DNA of 64,000 bases. Origin: Streptacidiphilus sp. P02-A3a (GTDB lineage: Bacteria; Actinomycetota; Actinomycetes; Streptomycetales; Streptomycetaceae). Both the position numbers and the translations under genes were made by a program. Shown one piece after another: positions 7,925-15,997 of the stretch; position 1 is the stretch's first letter, and every line of letters starts with the position of its first letter. The notes below the pieces were generated by a model. That model searched no databases and had not been told where the DNA came from. It worked only from the letters and a program-made list of their open reading frames with translations. The stretch is taken from contig NZ_CP048289.1 of NCBI RefSeq assembly GCF_014084105.1, positions 4,287,922 through 4,351,921 of the forward strand. The letters run 5' to 3'.

Positions 7925-8824
7925 ATGGCACGGCCGGAGCGGTCCTTGGATTCGACGCCGAGCCCGCTCGCCGATTTTGCTTCCGACCTGCGCCGCCTGC
8001 GGGAGCAGGCGGGCTCCCCCAAATACCTGCAGATGTCCCGCCGGACAGGCCGGTCACGCACCGCACTCGCCGAAGCCGCCGGAGGGGACCACTTACCCAA
8101 CTGGGACACCGTCAGGGCATATGTCGAGGCGTGCGGGGGAGAACCGGCGCGGTGGCTGGTCCGCTGGGAGCAGCTGCGCGATCTCAACCGTGCCGAGCGG
8201 ACAGGCGGCTCGGCCACCTCACCGACGGTGACGGAGGTGCCGTTGCTCCCGCACTCGCCCCCAGCCGCCGGGGAGTGCCCCGCCCCAGCGGGCGCCCTTC
8301 CGCCTCCGTGTATCGGACAGTCCGCCTCCCAGCAGCCCGGAGCACCGGGTGCCGCACCGCCTGATGGTGACGCCACCAGGGAATCCGACGTCTCCATCGT
8401 CCTGCACCTGTGGCGTGAGCAGCGGGCACAGGCCCGGCAGTGCGAGAACCACCGCGCCATCACGAGTGCGATCGTGGTGCTGATCTGTGCGGCGTCGGCC
8501 ACCGGAAGCGTCGTCGATCCGACGGCCGCGCTGAGGGACCTGTTCTCCGGCGTGGTGATCGCTTTCGGGGTCTTCGGAGCAGCCACCTGCCACAAGTACT
8601 ACGAGCGCCACCAGATGCACATGACAGAGGCCCAAGCCCTCCGGCGGCAGTTGAGCCTGCTGCGACCGACCCTGGGCATAGAGAGCGGCTGGCGCGGCGC
8701 ACGAGAAGAGCATTCGGCGCGCTACCCGCTGCTGTACCGCCTTCGACTGCACCAGTTGTGGGTGGCCATCCACCTGGCCGTCTCCGTGGTCGGCGTCGTC
8801 CTCCTGGCCATCAACAGCGGCTAG
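7925..8824 (+). CDS. HTH-domain membrane protein, SLATT-like C-terminal region
   Basis: A 299-residue protein. Residues 12-90 form the N-terminal XRE-like helix-turn-helix that Streptomyces attaches to STAND and signalling proteins (LADFASDLRRLREQAGSPKY, then LAEAAGGDHLPNWDTVRAYV). A proline-rich linker (95-155) leads to hydrophobic helices at about 180-198 and 207-225. A conserved-looking helix YYERHQMHMTEAQALRRQL follows, and a final membrane helix lies at about 279-297 (WVAIHLAVSVVGVVLLAI). The membrane pair plus helix recalls the SLATT domain of bacterial effector systems, but this is a pattern match only. GAGGT precedes the ATG. It lies 30 bp before the 551-residue gene and is probably co-transcribed with it. 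Confidence 0.7.
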   Translation: MARPERSLDSTPSPLADFASDLRRLREQAGSPKYLQMSRRTGRSRTALAEAAGGDHLPNWDTVRAYVEACGGEPARWLVRWEQLRDLNRAERTGGSATSPTVTEVPLLPHSPPAAGECPAPAGALPPPCIGQSASQQPGAPGAAPPDGDATRESDVSIVLHLWREQRAQARQCENHRAITSAIVVLICAASATGSVVDPTAALRDLFSGVVIAFGVFGAATCHKYYERHQMHMTEAQALRRQLSLLRPTLGIESGWRGAREEHSARYPLLYRLRLHQLWVAIHLAVSVVGVVLLAINSG

Positions 8825-8854
8825 ACCACCCGGCCGACAGCCTGGGAGACCTCA

Positions 8855-10510
8855 ATGGAGCGACTGACCGACGACGACCGCCTGTTCAACCCGCTACTGA
8901 CCATCTCATCCGCCGACTTCGGCCTGCGGCCGCTGTTCCTCGGCATCTTCTTCGGCGCCTTCGGCATCGAGACCCGGTCGGCCGCCGAAAGCCTGCTGGC
9001 AACCTACCGGTGTGCCAAGCACTACCTGGCGCCGCTGATGGTCAAGGCCGCGGTGGACATGCTGCCGAGCCTGCGTGCCGCGGTCGAGGCCGATGAACGA
9101 ACCCGGATCATCTTCGCCGGCCGGGACTCCTTCTCGCTCGGCAACGTCATCTCGGTGATCGACCCCGAGTTCTTCGGCGGCCACTGCCACAACCTCTACC
9201 TGACACGGGCGCTCGTTGACGCGGCCGTGGCCGGAATGGAGGAATCCGGCACCGACGTGCGACACATCGGGCCCTACCGCAAGCGAGCGCCAGGGCCCGC
9301 GCGCCACGCGGCCTGGGACGAGCTACGCCGCTATCTCACCCTGTCCGGTATCGATCTCGACTCCTCCCGGGGGAAGGTCCTCGTGGTGGACACCGGATAC
9401 AAGGGCAGCATCCAGGAGATGCTGGCGGTCCTCTATCCGCACGTGGTGTTCCAGGGCCACTACGTCTTCCACGCAGGTTCCGACAGCGATCCGCATCCCG
9501 GCAGCAAGCGCGGGTACGTGCTCGACGTCCCGGCCGGTCCCGGCACGACCGGCACGGCGGTCCGCGGCGCGCTCCCGGAGCGCCACGAGCTCACCTTCAC
9601 GCACCACGAAGCCATTGTGGCCGTCGAAGAGCTGCTCCAAGGCAGCCATTTGAGCCCGTCCCGGCTCGAACCGACCGGGCGCCCGCGCACCGTTCGGGCC
9701 CGATGGGACGACGACGCGCACGAGGGACTCAACCCGTTCCTGATACGCGGTGACTACTGCGACCCCGTCCGGCGCGAGGCCGTCCTGGCCTTCAACGTGA
9801 TAGCTGTCACCCACGTTGCCAAGGAGATCGCGGTGCGGATCGATCCACAGGACCCGGCCTGGTACGGGCAAGCGGTACGTCAGGAGTGGTACCGGGAGCT
9901 GGAAACGGGCCTCCTGCGACTGCGCGCCCAACTTCGGGCCTGGATCTCCCGCACTCCCGACGCCGAAAGCGACGAGGTGCTCACCGGGATGCTCGACTCC
10001 TTCGTCCACCGCGCGGATCGCCGAGTGGTCAACCGCCTGGGCGCGGCGCTCAGCGGTACCCGTGCCACAGCGGCACAGCTCCAGTGGGCCTGGCAGATCT
10101 ACGACCGGCACCGGACACAGGAGGCCCGGGAGAAGTTCGTTGACAACATCACCGCCGGCGCGGACCAGCTGACCGTCGCCCTGCCGGTGGTTCCCGGCGA
10201 CGCGGCTCCGATGCTGCGGATCCGCGAGCGGTCGGTCGCGGTGCTGCTCAAGACGATGCCGTCGCTTCCGCGCGGTGACGCGGACCGCCTGAGCCGGGCG
10301 CTGGGGGACAACCTCGCCGCGCTGGAGCTCGCCGCCGGTACTCTCGCCGCCACCGGCGCCGGGGCCGACTGGTACCTGGACGCCTTCCGGGAGCAGGCCG
10401 CCGTACTCCTGTCCAGTGACATCAAGGTGGTCGCCTCCCTCCCGCTGCTGGCCGCACGCGACCTGGCCGCCCGGTGGCCGGATCCGGGCTCGGCCACGCG
10501 ACCGAATTGA
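8855..10510 (+). CDS. Uncharacterised 551-residue protein, possible HAD-like N-terminal half
   Basis: I do not recognise the family. The N-terminal half has two suggestive motifs: IIFAGRDSFSLGNVISVID (about residues 85-103) and GKVLVVDTGYKGSIQEML (172-189). This RD...D-x-G-x-x-GS pairing resembles HAD-like modules in surface-polysaccharide proteins. The C-terminal half (about 300-551) is alpha-helical, with no membrane segment or signal peptide, so the protein should be cytoplasmic. GGGAG precedes the ATG. It forms a two-gene unit with the HTH-membrane protein. A sensor/effector or defence-type pair is conceivable but unproven. Confidence 0.6.
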   Translation: MERLTDDDRLFNPLLTISSADFGLRPLFLGIFFGAFGIETRSAAESLLATYRCAKHYLAPLMVKAAVDMLPSLRAAVEADERTRIIFAGRDSFSLGNVISVIDPEFFGGHCHNLYLTRALVDAAVAGMEESGTDVRHIGPYRKRAPGPARHAAWDELRRYLTLSGIDLDSSRGKVLVVDTGYKGSIQEMLAVLYPHVVFQGHYVFHAGSDSDPHPGSKRGYVLDVPAGPGTTGTAVRGALPERHELTFTHHEAIVAVEELLQGSHLSPSRLEPTGRPRTVRARWDDDAHEGLNPFLIRGDYCDPVRREAVLAFNVIAVTHVAKEIAVRIDPQDPAWYGQAVRQEWYRELETGLLRLRAQLRAWISRTPDAESDEVLTGMLDSFVHRADRRVVNRLGAALSGTRATAAQLQWAWQIYDRHRTQEAREKFVDNITAGADQLTVALPVVPGDAAPMLRIRERSVAVLLKTMPSLPRGDADRLSRALGDNLAALELAAGTLAATGAGADWYLDAFREQAAVLLSSDIKVVASLPLLAARDLAARWPDPGSATRPN

Positions 10511-10628
10511 CCGTCACCGTCGCCGATAGACCGTCGCCGTCACCTCTCGGGGCAGTGCCACCCCTACAACAGGAGCAGACGCTCGGCCGACGACGCCGGG
10601 GCACCCACTCCAATCGAGGAGATCCTCT

Positions 10629-10997
10629 GTGATTGCGAACAAGGCACACGGCACGGTGGCCGCCACACGGGGGCGCCGCCCGGCCAGGAGGTGGCTGCGG
10701 GGGCGTGCTCTTGCGGTGGCCGTCACGGCGGCCGCGGCGGCAGCGCTCCCGCTGACCATCACGCAGCCGGCCTCCGCGGCGGTCGGGGCGTGCTACAGCG
10801 GGGTCGACAGCGGCACGACGGACTGGGCGTGGGGTTCCTGCACCGGCGTCACCGGGTCCAGCCACTGGCGGCTCCACGTGTCGTGCACCTGGGGCGACAC
10901 CCAGTACTCCAGCTGGTTCTACGGCAGCGGGCGCACCGATCTGGAGTGTCCGTGGCCGGAGACCGTGCGCGCCACGCAGGTCGACATCATCTACTGA
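10629..10997 (+). CDS. Small secreted protein
   Basis: A 122-residue protein with a long Sec signal: a basic n-region (RGRRPARRWLRGR), a hydrophobic core (ALAVAVTAAAAAALPLTI) and a likely cleavage after ASA near residue 50. The mature part is about 70 residues with four Cys (ACYSGVD, SCTGVTG, SCTWGD, LECPWP) and several Trp, which suggests a disulfide-bonded beta-rich extracellular domain. No family is recognised. Start: GTG after GAGGAGATCCTCT. It stands alone, 118 bp after the preceding gene. Confidence 0.75.
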   Translation: MIANKAHGTVAATRGRRPARRWLRGRALAVAVTAAAAAALPLTITQPASAAVGACYSGVDSGTTDWAWGSCTGVTGSSHWRLHVSCTWGDTQYSSWFYGSGRTDLECPWPETVRATQVDIIY

Positions 10998-11219
10998 GCC
11001 GACCTGCCGACCTGCCGACAGCCCGCACCAGGCGCAAGGGTCGGGTCTGTACGCTCTCGGGACAGGACCATGGGCCCGGACGGGTCCGACCGGTCACCCG
11101 CATCACCGTCAACGGGTGACCAGGTGATCGACTGGGGGCGGCGGACCCCGTTCCTCCTCATACGCACGGCAGTGCCCGACCCGCAGGGGAGGCCGGGCCC
11201 TGCCGTGCGGTGCCGTCGC

Positions 11220-11254
11220 GGACCAGCCGTGGGGGGACGTCCCACGGCTGGTCC
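11220..11254 (-). terminator. Hairpin after small secreted protein gene
   Basis: Perfect 14-bp stem (11220-11233, GGACCAGCCGTGGG, with 11241-11254) and a 7-nt loop. It starts 13 bp beyond the stop of the minus-strand gene at 11268. There is no T-tract, as is usual in Streptomyces. Confidence 0.8.
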
Positions 11255-11267
11255 GGAAACCGGTGGG

Positions 11268-11636
11268 TCAGGCCGCGTAGACACAGCCCGAGCCGCTGAG
11301 TCCGCCGTTGCTCACGGTTACGGCCGTACAGGTGGCAATGAGGTTGTGGTAGGCGAAACTGGTGAGCATCCCGCTGCCGCTCATGTAGAAGACCGCGATG
11401 CTGTCCAGGGTGAAGGTGTAGGGCGCCCCCTGGTCGGTGAAGGATCCTCCGCAGGCACTCAACTGGGCAAAGAAGATGGGCGTGAGCGTGGGGCTGGTGA
11501 TGCCCGGGCCGCTGAGCGCGCTGGTGCAGTGCCCCGTGGTCGCGGCCTGCGCGGTGGGTGCACCCAGCACCAGGCTGCCCGCCGCGGCTAATCCGGCAAC
11601 GCCTACGGCCAGAGCGCGGATTGACACATTCCTCAT
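11268..11636 (-). CDS. Small secreted protein
   Basis: A 122-residue exported protein. The signal peptide (about residues 1-32, hydrophobic core ALAVGVAGLAAAGSLVLGA, cleavage near AQA-AT) is followed by a roughly 90-residue mature domain with four Cys (HCTSAL, SACGGSF, ATCTAV, SGCVYAA). This short Cys-containing secreted fold is widespread in Streptomyces without known function. I chose the ATG at 11636 because GGGAGGATTC precedes it; the longer open frame upstream has no signal sequence at its start and crosses unrelated remnants. Confidence 0.75.
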   Translation of the reverse strand: MRNVSIRALAVGVAGLAAAGSLVLGAPTAQAATTGHCTSALSGPGITSPTLTPIFFAQLSACGGSFTDQGAPYTFTLDSIAVFYMSGSGMLTSFAYHNLIATCTAVTVSNGGLSGSGCVYAA

Positions 11637-11886
11637 GAATCCTCCCGAGTGGTGAACGGACACCCAGCTTGACCTAGTCGGGGTATCCGACACAGGGCAG
11701 ATCCAGCCGTCCGGGACGGGCCGACTGCGTCCGGCGGTTCCCGGGCGGGCCGCGCTGCCGGCCGATGGGACCGCCGAAGGGGCCGTCCTTGGCCCGCCGG
11801 TCCGTGTGGCCGAGGTGGCCGGGGTCGGCGCCGACCAGGGAGGCGAGTTCGGCGGTGCCGTCGGCGCGGAGTCGGGAGCGCGGTTG

Positions 11887-12110
11887 TCAGTCGGCGGGCA
11901 GGGTGAACACCTCAGTGCCGGCCGTGGAGCAGGTGTCGATGACGAGTCCGGTGCCGCCGTCGGAGGTGGCGCTGCCGTCCGCGTCCAGGCACGGGCCTGA
12001 CTTGGTGTTCTGCAGGGTGCCATTGGACTGGGCGGTCCAGCCCTGGGCCGCGGTTGCGTTGCACGTCCACATCTGCAGCTGGGTGCCGTCGGCGGCGCTG
12101 CCGCGGGCCG
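11887..12110 (-). pseudogene. Remnant of a ricin-type (CBM13) lectin domain
   Basis: The minus strand encodes the end of a ricin B lectin repeat: ADGTQLQMWTCNATAAQGW, then GTLQNTKSGPCLDADGSA and a stop after FTLPAD. The QxW-type repeats match the CBM13 modules of intact enzymes in this window (WTCNGTAAQ style). No catalytic domain, signal or start lies upstream; the homology ends at about 12110, where a different remnant begins. It is read as the 3' stump of a lost secreted hydrolase. Confidence 0.65.
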
Positions 12111-12299
12111 CTCGCCGTCCTCCTCGGCAGCGGTAGAAGCGCGGTGCACCGCACCTTCCACAAGATCAGGAAACTGCTGGAAGCACACGGAACCGACATC
12201 CCACCCGCGACATCTCCGCCAAGAGCGCTGGCAGCCCTCCACACCCGAACCGTCGCTCTCGGGCAGCACTCCAACTCAAAGATCAAATCCGCGTGTTAA
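12111..12299 (+). pseudogene. Probable transposase N-terminal fragment
   Basis: A short plus-strand frame reads LAVLLGSGRSAVHRTFHKI, then RKLLEAHGTDIPPATSPPRA. This looks like the helix-turn-helix entry region of IS5-type transposases in actinobacteria (a LAxLxGxSRSTVHRA pattern followed by LLxxHG). It abuts the CBM13 stump, has no start and stops at 12299, with no DDE domain after it. An insertion sequence may have truncated the lectin gene and then decayed. The assignment rests on a brief pattern. Confidence 0.4.
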
Positions 12300-12555
12300 T
12301 CCTCTGCAAGCCCTTAGCCTGAGGCGTAAAGAAGATGATGATGCGTCATTTCAGTTCGATGGCAGGCAGTTGGCGGGGGCCGGGTTGGCCGCCGGTGCGG
12401 GAATCCCTCCTGGACGGCCATCTTGTGATGTTTTCCAGCGGGGTTGAGGGGATTCCCGCATAATGACATGGATCGATCACCGGGGTTGTTCTGCCTGGTG
12501 GTTGTGGGTCCTGCTGAACAGCTCTCTGTCTCTCTGTCGAACAAGGAGTGGTTTC
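12300..12555. other. Leader of the interrupted lectin-like gene, with inverted repeat
   Basis: No gene is seen. A perfect 12-bp inverted repeat (TGCGGGAATCCC at 12396-12407 and its complement at 12449-12460) has arms 41 bp apart. Lower GC at 12320-12350 and near 12460-12480 could mark the promoter of the gene at 12556. Confidence 0.6.
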
Positions 12556-13593
12556 GTGCACGTCCCCCGTTACCCGTCCGCACTAGTCCTGGCCGTCGCC
12601 CTGGTACTGACCGGAGGCGGCGCCTGCGCGTAGGCCGCCTCGGCGCGTGCCGCTGACCTGCCCGCGCACTCCGGCGCTCAGGTGGTACGTCCGGCGGCGA
12701 GCAGTCCTGCCTTCCAGGCCGCGTACCAGGAGCGCCTGGGCCTGATGGGCACCTACACCTCGGCCGGGGCCTCGGCCAACAGCACGGTGACCATGCTGGC
12801 GGGCACCAGCCCCTCGATCGAGGAACCCGCTGGCGGTGGCTCCTGGACCGCCTTCCAGGCCAGCAGCGGAGATCTGTACGTCGCCTCGTCCGCGTCCGGG
12901 CCGTACAACCTGGGGCTGGGCATGATGGCGGGCACCAGCCCCGCCATTGCGAACCTCGCCGGCGGCGGCTGGGGCATCGTGTTCCAGGCCAACACCGGAA
13001 CCCTGTGGACCGACACGAGCGGTTCGAAGAACAGCGGCCTGGGCATGATGGCGGGCACCAACCCCTCCATCACGGCGGCGGACGGGGGCGGGTTCTGGGC
13101 CGCGTTCCAGGCCAACACCGGCATCCTGTGGGAGTATTCGAGCGCCTCCGGCGGCTACGACCTCGGGATAAGCATGTTGAAGGGCACCAGCCCGGCGATC
13201 GCGGGGCTCCCCAGCAGTCTGGAGATCGCCTACGTCGGCAGCGCTGGCACCCTGTGGGTGTGGAACTCCTCCACCGGCTCGACCAACACCGGCCAGGCCG
13301 TGGCGATCGGCACCAGCCCGAGCATCGCCTACACGGCCGGTGGCGCCTGGGAGGTCGCCTTCCAGACCGGCGGCGGAACGCTGGCGACCTACTCCCCGAG
13401 CGGCGTGACCGACTACCCCCAACCGGTTGCGGCCGACTCCAGCCCGGCGATCACCGCCATGACCGGCGGCGGGTACGCGCTCGCCTGGGAAGGCTCCGGC
13501 ACCGACCTGCTGGACTTCTCCGACGCCCCTGACTCGGACGGCACCAGCCTGCTGACCATGGCGCCCGGCACCAGCCCGGCGCTCACGCAGTAG
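12556..13593 (+). pseudogene. Secreted beta-propeller lectin-like protein, interrupted by amber codon
   Basis: The gene starts at GTG 12556 after AAGGAG, with signal peptide VHVPRYPSALVLAVALVLTG. An in-frame TAG at 12631-12633, right at the expected cleavage region (GGACA-stop-AASARAAD), interrupts it. The same frame then runs open for 320 codons. The mature part has about six repeats of roughly 45 residues with GTSPSI or GTSPAI and WxxAFQxNTGxLW cores (FWAAFQANTGILWEYSS), resembling PLL/tectonin-like propeller lectins. GTG at 12682 could start a signal-less product. The open body argues for a recent mutation, a sequencing error or read-through. A strong terminator follows. Confidence 0.75.
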
Positions 13594-13621
13594 CCGCGTC
13601 ACGCGGTAGCCGCATCGCACA

Positions 13622-13660
13622 ACGTGCTCCGCCGACGCCAGGAGCGTCGGCGGAGCACGT
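13622..13660 (+). terminator. Hairpin terminator after the lectin-like gene
   Basis: Perfect 17-bp stem (13622-13638 with 13644-13660) and loop CAGGA, 28 bp after the stop at 13593. Confidence 0.85.
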
Positions 13661-14039
13661 GGTTCGGCGGGCAGGCGGAGGGCCGCAGGCGGGACCGGTC
13701 GGTTGTGGCCTGCCGTCCTGGGCGGGCGGCGCCCGCGTCTGGCGGCGCGAGCACTGCCGCGCCAGGCGGGGTGATCGCGAGGTCCAGCGTCGCCTCGCGG
13801 TGGCCGTCGTCGGCGACCGCGAGCCCGGTCAGCGCCACCTCCCGGACTCGCCTCCGGAGTTCGCGCTCCGCGCGAGTCTCCTCGCCGGGCTCACCAGCTG
13901 ATCACCGACCGCCCGCTCCCGCTGAGACGGCTGTGTCCGTCAGCCCCCAGCGAATCCCCGCGCCAGGGCATGTCGAACCCACCTGCCGGGGGATGTTCTC
14001 AGCCGACGAGGGGTGCGTGCCCGCCGGTAGGTGTCGTAC
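13661..14039. other. Non-coding or fully decayed stretch
   Basis: No frame carries a recognisable domain, start or ribosome site. Short minus-strand segments (for example VALTGLAVADDGHREATLDL near 13770-13840) look protein-like but cannot be assigned. It is probably part of the decayed region. Confidence 0.35.
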
Positions 14040-14485
14040 ATGAACCCGGTCGCGGCGGCCACACCTGTAGGCCGCCCAGGGTGGCTCCCAACTGCTCGAT
14101 GTGGGGGAAGTGTCCGGTGCCGGGGATGCAGGTGAAGTGTCCATTGGCGAAGGCGTCGGTGTAGCCCTGGCCGTAGTGGGGCAGGGCTACGCCGTCCTGC
14201 TCGCCTCAGGCGACGAGCACCGGGATGGTGACGGGCGCAGGCGCCCGCGCAGTCGGGGTCGTGGGTGAAGGCTTCGCCGGCGTAGGTGGCCAGACCGGCC
14301 GTCGTGCGCGGGCCGGTGCCACCGTACGGGTACAGCACCGCACCTTCGCCGGAGTGGGTCGTGCGTGCCGCCAAGGCGCCGACGCCGAAACCGGGGCCCG
14401 ATTCTGGGTCGGCGGCCGGGGGTCGAGCGGGAGGTTCATCGGCTGGCGGATCCAGTCTGGATGAGAATGATTGACGGCGAATCAA
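14040..14485 (-). pseudogene. Broken alpha/beta hydrolase, 3' part
   Basis: The minus strand holds pieces of an alpha/beta hydrolase in more than one frame. One frame reads ALAARTTHSGEGAVLYPYGG and GEAFTHDPD. After a shift the C-terminal catalytic region follows: VTIPVLVA, a TGA stop (14206-14208), then GEQDGVALPHYGQGYTDAF, GTGHFPHIEQLG. In intact relatives the stop position is the Trp of the PVLVxWGEQD strand, so TGG to TGA fits. The Asp (EQD) and His (TGHFPH) of the triad are still readable. There is no N-terminal nucleophile part and no start. Confidence 0.7.
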
Positions 14486-14806
14486 GACGTCAAATCAAGA
14501 TCAGAACGGGCATCCATGTCCAATGATTGCGACACGATTAAATCCGGATTGCAATGTTCCACTATTTAGCAATTAACAAAAGTGGATGATCGTTACATCG
14601 TACACATAAATAGAAATAACAGGCGAATCGCAAGGCCGTCTCAATGGCTGGACACCTGATTGATTCTCTGACGATGTACATGCAAGTATTTTTACGAAGC
14701 ATCCAGCGACGAGCCGTCGGAGCACCCAGGCGAAGCCATGGGTTTGAGCGGGAAACACGCTTCTGCGCAAGGCTTCGACAATCCACTCAAGAAGAGGTGA
14801 TTCAGC
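14486..14806. other. AT-rich intergenic patch
   Basis: A 320-bp stretch with far lower GC than anything else in the window, especially 14500-14700 (for example AACAAAAGTGGATGATCG). No coding signature is seen. It separates the decayed region from the five-gene cluster and probably contains that cluster's promoter. It may mark a transfer boundary. Confidence 0.6.
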
Positions 14807-15907
14807 ATGGAACCGCGCCTCGACCGATACGCGCTCTTCATCGCCAAGGAGTACTTCGCCGGGTTCCTGAAGCCCGAGGAGTATTCACTCGAAGATCTCA
14901 GGCCCGAACTCCGCGCAAAAATCGAGAACGGCCAGTTCAAGCGCATCGTCTTCACCGGCATGGGCTGCTCGGCAATCGTCTCGGACATCATACGCGGCTA
15001 CTTCGCCGAGATCGGCTCGCCGATCGAGGTCTTCGTCGTCAATGACTACGAGTTCCCGTTCCTGTTACCGCCGAGCATCATCGACGACGAGTCGACGCTG
15101 ATCATCATCAGTTCCTACAGCGGTCACTCCCAGGAGCCGGTGCGCGCCTTCGACGCCTTGCGGCACGCGGATGACCGGATCCTGCTGCTGACCTCCGGAG
15201 GCAAGCTGGCGGAGGTGGGCCGTGAGCGCGGGGTGTCCATCGCGTACTGGCGGCTGGCCGAGCCGGACCGCGAGTACCCGCTCTTCCACGTCACCCAGTA
15301 CTTTGCCATCCTGCTCCACCTGTTCGACCGGCTCGGACTTCTCGAAGGCAACGGCGAGGAGATCCTGTCCCGTCTCCCCGAGGTGCTGAGCGGCGACGTC
15401 CTGGTGGCCCAGCGCGAACAGGCCCGACAGATCGCCGAAGCCAGTCGGGAGGCCAACATCGTGATGCTTGGCTCCCCGAAGTGGCACGAAAGCCTGCTGA
15501 AGCTGGCGAAGATGCACTTCAACGAGATGGCGATGGCGCCGGCGACGCGCAACTATTTCCACGAGTTCTGCCACAGTGAGGTCGCAACCTTCTCCGACCC
15601 GACGCGCCGGCACAGCGTGCTCCTCTTCGCCGACGGCGAGGAGGACGAGTACACGCAGAAAAAGATGGACAACCTGGTCCGTCTGCTCTCCGCCGACATC
15701 CCGCAGAACCGTAACGTAACGGTGCACAAGATCGACGCCCGGGGCAACGGATTCCTGGAGAAGTACTTCTGGGCGCTGAATCTGGTCCAGTTGATCACTC
15801 TCGATCTGGGCCGGTTCTACGACGTCCAGTCGCGCGACCTGATCTCCGAGGCGGCCGGAAACGCCTGGTACCACAGCACCACCATCACGGCCGAGGAGAG
15901 CGTCTGA
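14807..15907 (+). CDS. SIS-domain sugar-phosphate isomerase (bifunctional PGI/PMI-like)
   Basis: A 366-residue cytoplasmic protein of the bifunctional phosphoglucose/phosphomannose isomerase family. The N-terminal SIS domain (about 35-160) has RIVFTGMGCSAIVSDIIRGY, and a phosphosugar loop STLIIISSYSGHSQEPV. The C-terminal bact-PGI domain (about 215-360) has NEMAMAPATRNYFHEFCHSE, with the Glu and His residues expected in the active-site region. It should isomerise aldose and ketose phosphates. The start ATG follows AAGAGGTG. It is the first gene of a co-directional set, with 90 bp to the SDR gene. It is clearly less GC-biased at its 5' end than nearby genes. Confidence 0.8.
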   Translation: MEPRLDRYALFIAKEYFAGFLKPEEYSLEDLRPELRAKIENGQFKRIVFTGMGCSAIVSDIIRGYFAEIGSPIEVFVVNDYEFPFLLPPSIIDDESTLIIISSYSGHSQEPVRAFDALRHADDRILLLTSGGKLAEVGRERGVSIAYWRLAEPDREYPLFHVTQYFAILLHLFDRLGLLEGNGEEILSRLPEVLSGDVLVAQREQARQIAEASREANIVMLGSPKWHESLLKLAKMHFNEMAMAPATRNYFHEFCHSEVATFSDPTRRHSVLLFADGEEDEYTQKKMDNLVRLLSADIPQNRNVTVHKIDARGNGFLEKYFWALNLVQLITLDLGRFYDVQSRDLISEAAGNAWYHSTTITAEESV

Positions 15908-15997
15908 ATTTTTTGAGCCGTCCGACCGGGTGGCCCTCCTTCGGCCAGGACGGGCCGCCCGGTCCTTCTCCCAAAGCCCTCTCGGAATGGTGGACGT

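Noticed and set aside
11164..11208. GCACGGCAG/CTGCCGTGC hairpin as a second terminator
   Set aside because: The loop is 27 nt and the stem only 9 bp; the neighbouring 14-bp hairpin is a better terminator.
11070..11591. A 173-residue plus-strand frame
   Set aside because: It is antisense to the small secreted protein gene, which has a signal peptide, ribosome site and terminator.
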